From: DASYLJ01 sp964432595
Lineage (GTDB): Bacteria; Desulfobacterota; Binatia; DP-6
Assembly (NCBI GenBank): GCA_964432595.1
Contig: CAYSOF010000029.1
Location: 1 to 64,000 of the forward strand
Direction: 5' to 3'
DNA: 64,000 nt
Below are positions 39,288 through 46,560 of the stretch, in pieces; the first letter of the stretch is position 1, and the number at the start of each line of letters is the position of its first letter. The translations under genes and the position numbers were made by a program. The notes beneath the pieces are model-generated. The model saw only the letters and a list, made by a program, of their open reading frames with translations. It ran no database searches and was not told the origin of the DNA.

Positions 39288-40075
39288 CAGCCGAACCGTC
39301 CCGTGATGTAGTCTTCCGTCTCGGGCCGCGACGGAGTGGTGAAGAGCGTCTCGGTGGAGCCGAACTCGATGAGGTGCCCGAGGTAGAAGTAGGCGGTGTA
39401 GTCCGAGACGCGTGCCGCCTGCTGCATGTTATGCGTGACGATCACGATCGTGTAGCTCTCCTTGAGCTCCTGGATGAGCTCCTCGATCTTGGCCGTGGCG
39501 ATGGGGTCGAGCGCCGACGCCGGCTCGTCCATCAGCAGCACCTCGGGCTCGACGGCGAGCGCGCGCGCGATGCAGAGGCGCTGCTGCTGGCCGCCGGAGA
39601 GCTCGAGCGCCGACTTGTCGAGGCGATCGGCCACTTCCTCCCACAGCGCCGCCTGGCGCAGGCTGCGCTCGACGATCTCCTGAAGCGCGTTGCGGTCGCG
39701 CAGTCCGTGCAGCCGGGGGCCGAACGCGACGTTCTCGAAGATGGACTTCGGGAACGGATTCGACTTCTGGAAGACCATCCCGACCTGGCGGCGCAGCACC
39801 ACGGGATCGACGTCGTCCGCATAGACCTCGCGGCCGTCGATCATGACCGTCCCCTCGATGCGGATGCCGGGGATGTGGTCGTTCATGCGGTTCAGGCAGC
39901 GGAGGAAGGTGGACTTGCCGCAGCCCGACGGTCCGATCAGCGCGGTCACGCGATGCTCGGGGATGTCGAGCGTCACGCGGTCGAGGCCGAGGGACTCGCC
40001 GTAGTGGACCGTCAGGTCGCGGACCGCGATCTTGATCGGCAGGTCGAGTGGTGCGGCGAGTGCCTGAGACGTCAT
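39287..40075 (-). CDS. pstB: Phosphate ABC transporter ATPase PstB
   Basis: A 262-residue ABC ATPase. Walker A is GPSGCGKSTFLRCLNRMND, the Q-loop VGMVFQKSNPFPKSIFENVA, the signature LELSGGQQQRLCIARALAVE, Walker B LLMDEPASALDP and the H-loop IVIVTHNMQQAARVSDYTAY. The segment RCLNRMND followed by KSNPFPKSI is specific to PstB. It drives high-affinity phosphate uptake with PstA and PstC. 69 bp separate it from pstA. Confidence 0.97.
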   Translation of the reverse strand: MTSQALAAPLDLPIKIAVRDLTVHYGESLGLDRVTLDIPEHRVTALIGPSGCGKSTFLRCLNRMNDHIPGIRIEGTVMIDGREVYADDVDPVVLRRQVGMVFQKSNPFPKSIFENVAFGPRLHGLRDRNALQEIVERSLRQAALWEEVADRLDKSALELSGGQQQRLCIARALAVEPEVLLMDEPASALDPIATAKIEELIQELKESYTIVIVTHNMQQAARVSDYTAYFYLGHLIEFGSTETLFTTPSRPETEDYITGRFG

Positions 40076-40144
40076 GACGTGGCGTCGCGATCGCGACTGT
40101 CGGGCAGAATAGTCCCCCGCGTCGCGGGTGCCAAGGGTTGCGGC

Positions 40145-41047
40145 TCAGTCCATGCCGCGCCGCCGCTGGTAGCGGTTCCGCAGCAGGACGGCCGTCGCGT
40201 TCATCGTGATGAGGACGGTCAGGAGCACGATGATGCCGGCGGCGGCGTTCACATGGAACCCCGCCTGCGGACGTGAGACCCAGTTGAAGATCTGGATCGG
40301 AAGGGCGGTGAACGGCGTCCGTAGCCCCTCCAGCGACAGCTCGGGGACGAAGGCGACGTAGGTCAGCGCCCCGATGGTGATGAGTGGCGCGGTCTCACCG
40401 ATGGCCCGCGCGAGGGCCAGGATCGTGCCGGTCAGGATGCCGGGCATCGCCGACGGCACCACGAGCCGGCTGACCACCTGCCAGCGCGTCGCGCCGAGGG
40501 CGTAGCCGCCCTGGCGGAGGGTGTCGGGGACTGCCCGCAGCGCCTCGCGCGACGCGATGATGATGATTGGCATCACGAGGAGCGCCATCGTCATGCCGCC
40601 GGCGAGGACGCTGCGGCCGCCGGTGACGGGCGACATGATCCGCACGAAGACCTCGAGGCCGAGGAGCCCGTAGATGATCGACGGAACCCCGGCGAGGTTG
40701 GCGATGTTGATCTCGATGATCCGGTCGAGGCGGGTGCGGGTGGAGTATTCCTCGAGATAGACCGCCGCGCCGACGCCGAGTGGAAACGCCGTCGCGGCGG
40801 TCACCGCGAGCATCCAGATCGACCCGACGAGCGCCGTGTAGATGCCCGCGCTCTCGGGGCGGCGCGAGGGATACGACGTGAGGAACTCCCATCCGAGCCG
40901 CGGCAGACCGTCGCTGAGGACGTCGAGCAGCAGGACGGCGAGCACGCCGACTCCGAAAAACGTCGCCGCCTGGCCGAGCCGCTTGAACACGCGCTCGGCG
41001 AGCCGCCGACGCGCGAGCAACCGCTTCTCCGCGGTCGTGTCAGTCAT
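40145..41047 (-). CDS. pstA: Phosphate ABC transporter permease PstA
   Basis: A 300-residue six-helix permease with the ABC membrane-domain EAA loop (ASREALRAVPDTLRQGGYAL-GATRWQVV) and the PstA-typical FLTSYPSRRPESAGIYTALV and FTALPIQIFNWVSRPQAGFH. It forms the inner-membrane channel with PstC. Its start overlaps the pstC 3' end by eight bases, so the two are coupled. Confidence 0.95.
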   Translation of the reverse strand: MTDTTAEKRLLARRRLAERVFKRLGQAATFFGVGVLAVLLLDVLSDGLPRLGWEFLTSYPSRRPESAGIYTALVGSIWMLAVTAATAFPLGVGAAVYLEEYSTRTRLDRIIEINIANLAGVPSIIYGLLGLEVFVRIMSPVTGGRSVLAGGMTMALLVMPIIIIASREALRAVPDTLRQGGYALGATRWQVVSRLVVPSAMPGILTGTILALARAIGETAPLITIGALTYVAFVPELSLEGLRTPFTALPIQIFNWVSRPQAGFHVNAAAGIIVLLTVLITMNATAVLLRNRYQRRRGMD

Positions 41048-41972
41048 AGCGCTCCCGGAACCGCGTCACGAGGCGGTTGCCGAGGACGTTCAGGCAGAGG
41101 GTCATCAGGAAGAGGGTCATGCCGACGGCGAAGATCGTCTTGAACTCGAGCGTGCCGTGCGGCGTGTCGCCGAGGCTCACCTGGACGATGTACGCGGTCA
41201 TCGTCTCGACGGGCACGAACGGGTTGAGCGTCAGGTTCGGGCTCTGGCCCGCGGCGATGGCGACGATCATGGTCTCGCCGACGGCGCGCGAGATGGCCAG
41301 GATGAAGGCCGCCACGATGCCGGAGAACGCCGCGGGCACGACGATCTTGACGGCGACCTCGAAGCGCGTCGCGCCGAGGGCGTAGCCGCCGTTGCGCAGG
41401 CCGACGGGGACGGCGAACAGCGCGTCCTCCGAGAGCGAGATGACCAGCGGGAGGATCATCACGCCCATGACGATGCCCGCGCTGAGCGCGTTGAAGCCCG
41501 CGATGTCGGGGAAGACGAGCTTCAGGGCCGGCGTGACGAACAGCAGCGCGAAGTAGCCGTAGACGACGGTCGGCACGCCGGCGAGGACCTCGAGGACGGG
41601 CTTCAAGAGCCGGCGCGTGCGCGCGTCGGCGAACTCGCTGAGATAGATGGCCGCGAGCAACCCCACCGGAAGCGCCACGGCCAGTGCAATCGCCGACGTG
41701 AGGATCGTGGCGCTCGCGAGCACCATGATGCCGAAGTGCTTGTCGGCGAAGAGCGGCGTCCACTGGGCGTCGGTGAGGAAACGCCAGATCGACACCTCCC
41801 GGAAGAAGGCGATCGTCTCGAAGATGAGCACGCCGACGATCCCGATCGTCGTGAGGATCGTGATGGCGCTCATCGTGAACAGAAGCGTCTGGATCACGCC
41901 TTCGATCAACCGGCGGCTCGTGGAGCGGCCGTTCCGCGACATCTGCGAGGGAGCCGAGCGTGTCGGTAGCAT
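41040..41972 (-). CDS. pstC: Phosphate ABC transporter permease PstC
   Basis: A 310-residue permease: membrane helices begin with LIEGVIQTLLFTMSAITILT, then the PstC segment FFREVSIWRFLTDAQWTPLF, GVPTVVYGYFALLFVTPAL, the EAA loop ALFAVPVGLRNGGYALGATR and SRAVGETMIVAIAAG. It pairs with PstA. The ATG at 41972 is taken; a GTG at 42014 would add 14 residues rich in Arg and Thr without a ribosome-binding site, and ATG at 41942 is a further option. The 101-bp gap to pstS holds GC-rich sequence with no gene. Confidence 0.93.
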   Translation of the reverse strand: MLPTRSAPSQMSRNGRSTSRRLIEGVIQTLLFTMSAITILTTIGIVGVLIFETIAFFREVSIWRFLTDAQWTPLFADKHFGIMVLASATILTSAIALAVALPVGLLAAIYLSEFADARTRRLLKPVLEVLAGVPTVVYGYFALLFVTPALKLVFPDIAGFNALSAGIVMGVMILPLVISLSEDALFAVPVGLRNGGYALGATRFEVAVKIVVPAAFSGIVAAFILAISRAVGETMIVAIAAGQSPNLTLNPFVPVETMTAYIVQVSLGDTPHGTLEFKTIFAVGMTLFLMTLCLNVLGNRLVTRFRERYD

Positions 41973-42073
41973 GATGGTCCGGCGGGTCTCCCCCCGCGGA
42001 GTGGTGGATGCCACGGGTCGTGGAAAGGTGAAAGGGCGGCCCGCGGCGCCGGCGCCTGCTGGCGGAGGGGGGG

Positions 42074-43093
42074 TCAGGGCGTCTGCTCCTTGGCCAGCAG
42101 GTCGGTGATCGTCACGCCGACCTGCGAGCCCTTGCCGCCGAACAGCGAGCCGACGGTGCGGCCGTCGAAGCGCGCCTTCGCCAGCGGATACGCCTTGGCG
42201 GGCAGCGGGATGTAGCCGACCTCGCGGACCAGCTCCGGTGCCTGCTGGAGGTAGAAGTCGATGATGGCCTTCACCTGCGGCTTCTCGGCCGACTTGGTGC
42301 TGACGTAGATGAACAGCGGCCGCGCGAGGGGCTGATACTGCCCCTGCTCGACGGCCTCGGCCGACGGCTGGACGCAGCCCTTGCCGTTGTCGTCCTTCTC
42401 GTCGTCGATCCCGACCAGCTTCAGCTTGTCCTTGTTCTCCTCGTAGTAGGCGAAGCCGAAGAACCCGAGCGCGAGCGGGTCGGTGCCGATGCCCTGTACG
42501 ACGACGTTGTCGTCCTCACTCGATTGGAAGTCGCCACGGCTGGCGTGCTCCTTCCCGACGATCGCTTCGGTGAAGTAGTCGTAGGTGCCCGAGTCGACGC
42601 CCGCGCCGAGCAGGTGGATATCCTTGTCGGGCCAGCCCGGGCGGACCTGGCTCCATTTGGTCACCTTGCCCTGCGCCTCCGGCTCCCAGAGCGTCTTCAG
42701 CTCCTTCACCGTCATGCACGGCGCCCAGTCGTTCTTCGGGTTCACCATGACGGAAAGCGCGTCGTACGCGATCGGCAGCTCGATGTAGCCGATGCCCGCC
42801 TTCTCGCACTGCTCGACCTCCGTGGGCTTGATGGGCCGGGACGCGTCCGAGATGTCGATCTCGCCCGCGCAGAACTTCTTGAAGCCGCCGCCCGTGCCCG
42901 AGATGCCGACGGTCACCTGGACCTTCGGGGCCACCTTGCGGAACTCTTCCGCCACCGCCTCGGTGATCGGAAAGACCGTGCTCGACCCGTCGATCGTGAC
43001 GCGGCCGGAGAGGTCGGCCGCGCGTGTGTCACCCGCCAGCCCGGCGAGCAAGAGGGCGGCCGGGAGCACCGCCGACGTCCATCGAGAACCCAT
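42074..43093 (-). CDS. pstS: Phosphate-binding periplasmic protein PstS
   Basis: A 339-residue substrate-binding protein with signal peptide MGSRWTSAVLPAALLLAGLA ending in TRA. The phosphate-binding segments VTIDGSSTVFPITEAVAEEF, VGISGTGGGFKKFCAGEIDI-SDASR and AGVDSGTYDYFTEAIVG are those of the long-form PstS (TIGR02136-like), used with Pst transporters. The ATG at 43093 has a GGAGGT ribosome-binding site; the open frame extends further upstream but without signal. It heads the pstSCAB-phoU operon, with a PHO box 136 bp upstream of the start. Confidence 0.95.
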   Translation of the reverse strand: MGSRWTSAVLPAALLLAGLAGDTRAADLSGRVTIDGSSTVFPITEAVAEEFRKVAPKVQVTVGISGTGGGFKKFCAGEIDISDASRPIKPTEVEQCEKAGIGYIELPIAYDALSVMVNPKNDWAPCMTVKELKTLWEPEAQGKVTKWSQVRPGWPDKDIHLLGAGVDSGTYDYFTEAIVGKEHASRGDFQSSEDDNVVVQGIGTDPLALGFFGFAYYEENKDKLKLVGIDDEKDDNGKGCVQPSAEAVEQGQYQPLARPLFIYVSTKSAEKPQVKAIIDFYLQQAPELVREVGYIPLPAKAYPLAKARFDGRTVGSLFGGKGSQVGVTITDLLAKEQTP

Positions 43094-43212
43094 CAGAACC
43101 TCCACCGCGAAATGGCCCCCGCGGATCGGTCGACATGCGTGTCGTCTGGGGCGGCCGGTCGGGGTACGGCGGGGGACGTCGATCCCGTGCTCGTGGCCTT
43201 CCACGTGCGTCC

Positions 43213-43246
43213 GGGATACCGGCGTCGTGTTGCAGGAATGTTACAG
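43213..43246 (-). promoter_or_regulatory. PHO box and -10 element before pstS
   Basis: On the minus strand CTGTAAC-ATTC-CTGCAAC (43246-43229), ten bases, then TATCCC (43218-43213). The 7-4-7 repeat and the ten-base distance to the -10 match the phoB site. The leader to pstS would be about 115 bases. The rest of the 296-bp gap between pstS and the divergent dehydrogenase has no gene. Confidence 0.7.
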
Positions 43247-43352
43247 GACCATGAACGCTCGTCGGAAATCGCGTTCTGAACCGCTGCGACGCTGGAGCTC
43301 GGGGTCTCTCGTGTTACGACGGCGCGCGCGGGCCTGAACCCGAACGCCGGAC

Positions 43353-43382
43353 GTGACGAGCGGCCCCGGCGCGGCGTACAAG
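43353..43382 (+). promoter_or_regulatory. Weak candidate promoter before the beta-hydroxyacid dehydrogenase
   Basis: GTGACG (43353-43358), an 18-bp spacer and TACAAG (43377-43382), seven bases before the ATG at 43390. Both boxes match the sigma-70 consensus at four of six positions. The position fits the short-leader pattern seen at other genes here. Confidence 0.25.
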
Positions 43383-43389
43383 CGCGGGC

Positions 43390-44283
43390 ATGCGTGTCGG
43401 CGTCGTCGGTCTCGGAATCATGGGTGCGCCCATGGCCCGCAACTTGTTGCGGGCCGGGCACACCGTCGTCGTCCACAACCGTACCGTGGCGAAGACCGAG
43501 CCGCTGGCCGCGGCCGGCGCGACGGTGGCCGCATCGCCCGCCGAGCTCGCGCGCGCCGTCGATGCCGTCGTCACGTGCGTGAGCGACGGGCCGGACGTCG
43601 ACGCGGTGGTGTGTGGACCGGGCGGCGTCCTGGCGGGTGCCGTGCGCGGACTGCTCGTCGTCGACATGAGCACGATCGCGCCTGCGACCGCGCGCGCCGT
43701 GGCCGCACGGTGCGCGGAGCGCGGCGTGGCCTTCCTCGACGCGCCCGTCTCGGGCGGGCAGCAGGGGGCGATCGACGGGACGCTGGCGATCATGGTCGGC
43801 GGCGCAGCCGACGCGTTCGAACGAGCCGCGCCGATCTTCGCCGCCCTCGGCAAGCGCGCGACGCACATGGGCGGGTCGGGGCAGGGGCAGATGACCAAGC
43901 TCGTCAACCAGGTCGTCGGCGCGACGACGCTCGCCGCCGTCGCCGAGGGCGTCACCCTGGCCGCACGGGCCGGGCTCGACCCGGCGGCGGTCATCGAGGC
44001 GATCGGCGGCGGCGCGGCGACGTCGTGGATGCTGACCAACCTCGGTCCGAAGATGCAGCGCCACGACCTCGCGCCGGGGTTCATGGTGCGGCTCCAGCAG
44101 AAAGACCTGCGGCTCGCGATGGCCGCCGCAACGGAGGTGGGCGCGTCGTTGCCGACGACGGCGGTGGTGCATCAGCTCTTCGGTGCGGCGGAAGCGCGCG
44201 GCGACGGTGCGCTCGGTACGCAGGCGCTCGTCACGGTGCTGGAGGCGCTCGCCGGCTTGACGGTCGAGCGCGACCGCGAGTAG
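43390..44283 (+). CDS. NAD(P)-dependent beta-hydroxyacid dehydrogenase (HIBADH/GarR family)
   Basis: A 297-residue enzyme. The N-terminal Rossmann motif GVVGLGIMGAPMARNLLRAG is followed by Asn-Arg (VVHNRTV), which favours NADP(H). The family substrate motif appears as FLDAPVSGGQQGAIDGTLAI, and the catalytic Lys lies in MTKLVNQVVGATTLAAVAEG. Relatives reduce or oxidise 3-hydroxyisobutyrate, tartronate semialdehyde or succinic semialdehyde; the substrate here is open. The next gene starts nine bases on, an LLM oxidoreductase, so the two form a unit. Confidence 0.88.
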   Translation: MRVGVVGLGIMGAPMARNLLRAGHTVVVHNRTVAKTEPLAAAGATVAASPAELARAVDAVVTCVSDGPDVDAVVCGPGGVLAGAVRGLLVVDMSTIAPATARAVAARCAERGVAFLDAPVSGGQQGAIDGTLAIMVGGAADAFERAAPIFAALGKRATHMGGSGQGQMTKLVNQVVGATTLAAVAEGVTLAARAGLDPAAVIEAIGGGAATSWMLTNLGPKMQRHDLAPGFMVRLQQKDLRLAMAAATEVGASLPTTAVVHQLFGAAEARGDGALGTQALVTVLEALAGLTVERDRE

Positions 44284-44292
44284 GGGGCGGAC

Positions 44293-45306
44293 ATGCAGAT
44301 CGACACCGCCATCGTGACGTCCGACCTCCGCGCCGTCGGCCGCGCCGCGGCGGAGGCGGAGGCGATGGGCTACGACGGCGTGTGGACGGCGGAGGCGGGC
44401 CACGATCCGTACCTGCCGTGCGTGTCCGCGGCCACGGCTACGGAGCGCGTGACGATCGGCACGAACATCGCCGTGTCGTTCCCACGCAGCCCGCTCGTCC
44501 ACGCGCAGATCGCGTGGGACCTGCAGGCCGCGTCGCGCGGCCGCTTCATCCTGGGCCTCGGCACGCAGGTGCGCGGTCACAACGAGCGTCGCTACTCGAC
44601 GGCGTGGACGCCGCCCGGTCCGCGGCTGCGCGAGATGATCCAGCTCATCCGGCACATCTGGGACGTCTGGCAGAACGGCACGCGTCCCGACTTCGACGGC
44701 GAGCACTACAAGTTCAGCCTGATGACGCCGTTCTTCAGCCCCGGTCCCATCGAGTGGCCGAAGATCCCGATCTACATCGCCGCGGTGAACCCCTACATGC
44801 TGCGGCTCGCCGGCGAGCTCTGCGACGGCATCCACGTCCATCCGTTCCACTCGCTGCGCTACATCCGCGAGATGCTGATGCCGAACCTCGAGCGCGGCCT
44901 CGCCAAGGCGGGCCGCGCGCGGACCGAGGTCAGCCTCGCGACGACCGCGTTCATCGTGACGGGGCGCACCGTCGACGACGTCGAGCGCGCGAAGGCGCCG
45001 GTGAAGCAGCAAATCTCGTTCTACGCGTCGACGAAGGCGTATCAGAGCGTGCTCGACGTGCACGGCTGGGGCGACCTGAGCCGACAGCTCGGCGAGAAGG
45101 CCGCGCGTGGCGACTGGGGTGGCATGGCCGGCCTCATCACCGACGAGATGCTCGCCGAGTACGCGGTGATCGGCACGCATGACGAGCTGCCGGCGCTGCT
45201 GCGCGCGAAGTACGACGGCGTGATCGATCGGCTCGCGTTCTACGCGCTCGGCGGCATGCTCGTCGAAGAGGAAGGCCGTCGCGCGATGCTCGCCTCGCTC
45301 CGCTAG
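44293..45306 (+). CDS. LLM-class flavin/F420-dependent oxidoreductase (TIGR03617-like)
   Basis: A 337-residue TIM-barrel oxidoreductase of the luciferase-like monooxygenase class. Characteristic segments are AEAMGYDGVWTAEAGHDPYL, RVTIGTNIAVSFPRSPLVHA, SRGRFILGLGTQVRGHNERR and PKIPIYIAAVNPYMLRLAGE. The closest family I know is the TIGR03617 group of predicted F420-dependent enzymes, common in actinobacteria and in Binatota-like bacteria. FMN and F420 use cannot be separated by eye. It overlaps the convergent ICMT-like gene by four bases. Confidence 0.85.
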   Translation: MQIDTAIVTSDLRAVGRAAAEAEAMGYDGVWTAEAGHDPYLPCVSAATATERVTIGTNIAVSFPRSPLVHAQIAWDLQAASRGRFILGLGTQVRGHNERRYSTAWTPPGPRLREMIQLIRHIWDVWQNGTRPDFDGEHYKFSLMTPFFSPGPIEWPKIPIYIAAVNPYMLRLAGELCDGIHVHPFHSLRYIREMLMPNLERGLAKAGRARTEVSLATTAFIVTGRTVDDVERAKAPVKQQISFYASTKAYQSVLDVHGWGDLSRQLGEKAARGDWGGMAGLITDEMLAEYAVIGTHDELPALLRAKYDGVIDRLAFYALGGMLVEEEGRRAMLASLR

Positions 45307-45869
45307 CGACCGAGCCGCGGTACCAGCGCCGGCACGCGATCGGCGTAGCGCGCGTAGCGCTCGCCGAGCGTCGCCCGCAGCGCGCGCTCCTCCATCGGGA
45401 TCTTGATCGCGACGCCCATCGCGAGCCCGAGCGCGACGCACGCGGTCGCCGCCGACGGATGCGCGAGCACCGTGCCGAGCGTCAGCAGGAGGATCGCCAG
45501 GTAGAGCGGGTGACGGACGTGCGCGTACGGTCCGGCCGTCACGACATCCTGATCGGCGCGGACGGTGATCGGCGCCGACCACCAGCGGCCGAGGACGCGG
45601 CGCGCATGGAGGTGCAGCGCGACGCCCGCCGCGGCGAGTGCCAGGCCGACGCCGACGAACGGCAGCGGCATCGCACGCGCGCCGCCCGTCGAACGGTCGA
45701 GCCACGCGGCGGCGACGAGCAGCGCGACCAGCACGACGACGCGCACCGCGAGGGGCGGGCTCCACGCGCGGACGACGACGCGCTCGCCGGCGGTCCGTCC
45801 CGCGAGCCGGAGATTGTCGACGGCGATGACGAGCCATGCGAGCAGCAGCAGCGCGTCGACGGCGGGCAC
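45303..45869 (-). CDS. Isoprenylcysteine carboxyl methyltransferase-family membrane protein
   Basis: A 188-residue protein with four to five membrane helices and the ICMT/PEMT motif GPYAHVRHPLYLAILLLTLG followed near the C terminus by MEERALRATLGERYARYADR. This motif binds S-adenosylmethionine in membrane methyltransferases. Bacterial members are of unknown substrate and include lipid or steroid reductase-like relatives. It stands alone between convergent and divergent neighbours, 64 bp from the def start. Confidence 0.8.
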   Translation of the reverse strand: MPAVDALLLLAWLVIAVDNLRLAGRTAGERVVVRAWSPPLAVRVVVLVALLVAAAWLDRSTGGARAMPLPFVGVGLALAAAGVALHLHARRVLGRWWSAPITVRADQDVVTAGPYAHVRHPLYLAILLLTLGTVLAHPSAATACVALGLAMGVAIKIPMEERALRATLGERYARYADRVPALVPRLGR

Positions 45870-45933
45870 GGTCCGCGCATACGCCGCGCGGGGTCAACTT
45901 GCCAGCACCAGACCGATCTGCGAGACCGGACGC

Positions 45934-46476
45934 ATGGCCGTTCTGAAGGTCGCCCACCTCGGGCACCCGATCCTCCGCAAGGTCGCCGAGCCGATCCCGC
46001 CGTCGGAGATCACGACACCCGCGATGCAGCAGCTGATCGACGACATGCTCGAGACCATGGAGGACGAGGACGGCGCCGGGCTGGCCGCCCCGCAGGTGCA
46101 CGTGTCGAAGCGGCTCGTGATCTACGGGGTCGAGCAGAACCCGCGCTATCCCGACGCCGACGCCGTTCCGCTGACGATCCTCGTGAATCCGGTGATCACG
46201 CCCGTCGGCACCGACGAGGACGTCGACTGGGAGGGCTGTCTCAGCGTGCCCGACATGCGCGGCATGGTTCCGCGCTGGACCAGGGTGCGCGTCGAGGCGC
46301 TCGACCGCAAAGCCAAGAAGATCGCGTTCACGGCCGACGCCTTCCATGCCCGCGTCATCCAGCATGAATGCGATCACCTCGATGGCAAGCTCTACATCGA
46401 TCGGATGCGCTCGATGGAGACGCTGACGTTCCTGCCCGAGTTCCATCGCTACTGGTTGCGATCCGGCGACGAGTGA
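45934..46476 (+). CDS. def: Peptide deformylase
   Basis: A 180-residue metalloenzyme that removes the formyl group from nascent proteins. The three motifs are present: GAGLAAPQ (motif 1), WEGCLSVP with the Cys metal ligand (motif 2) and QHECDHLDG with His-Glu-x-x-His (motif 3). The length is normal. The ATG at 45934 opens directly into the conserved MAVLKVAHLGHPILRKVAEP. It is not followed by fmt; the next gene is a sensor kinase 84 bp on. Confidence 0.96.
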   Translation: MAVLKVAHLGHPILRKVAEPIPPSEITTPAMQQLIDDMLETMEDEDGAGLAAPQVHVSKRLVIYGVEQNPRYPDADAVPLTILVNPVITPVGTDEDVDWEGCLSVPDMRGMVPRWTRVRVEALDRKAKKIAFTADAFHARVIQHECDHLDGKLYIDRMRSMETLTFLPEFHRYWLRSGDE

Positions 46477-46560
46477 TCGCGCGCCGTTCGCGCACGTAGC
46501 GCGCCGTCAACGAAATCACGGTGCGACGCCCGCGGGGCACGATGGGCCGTTCGTCATGCC

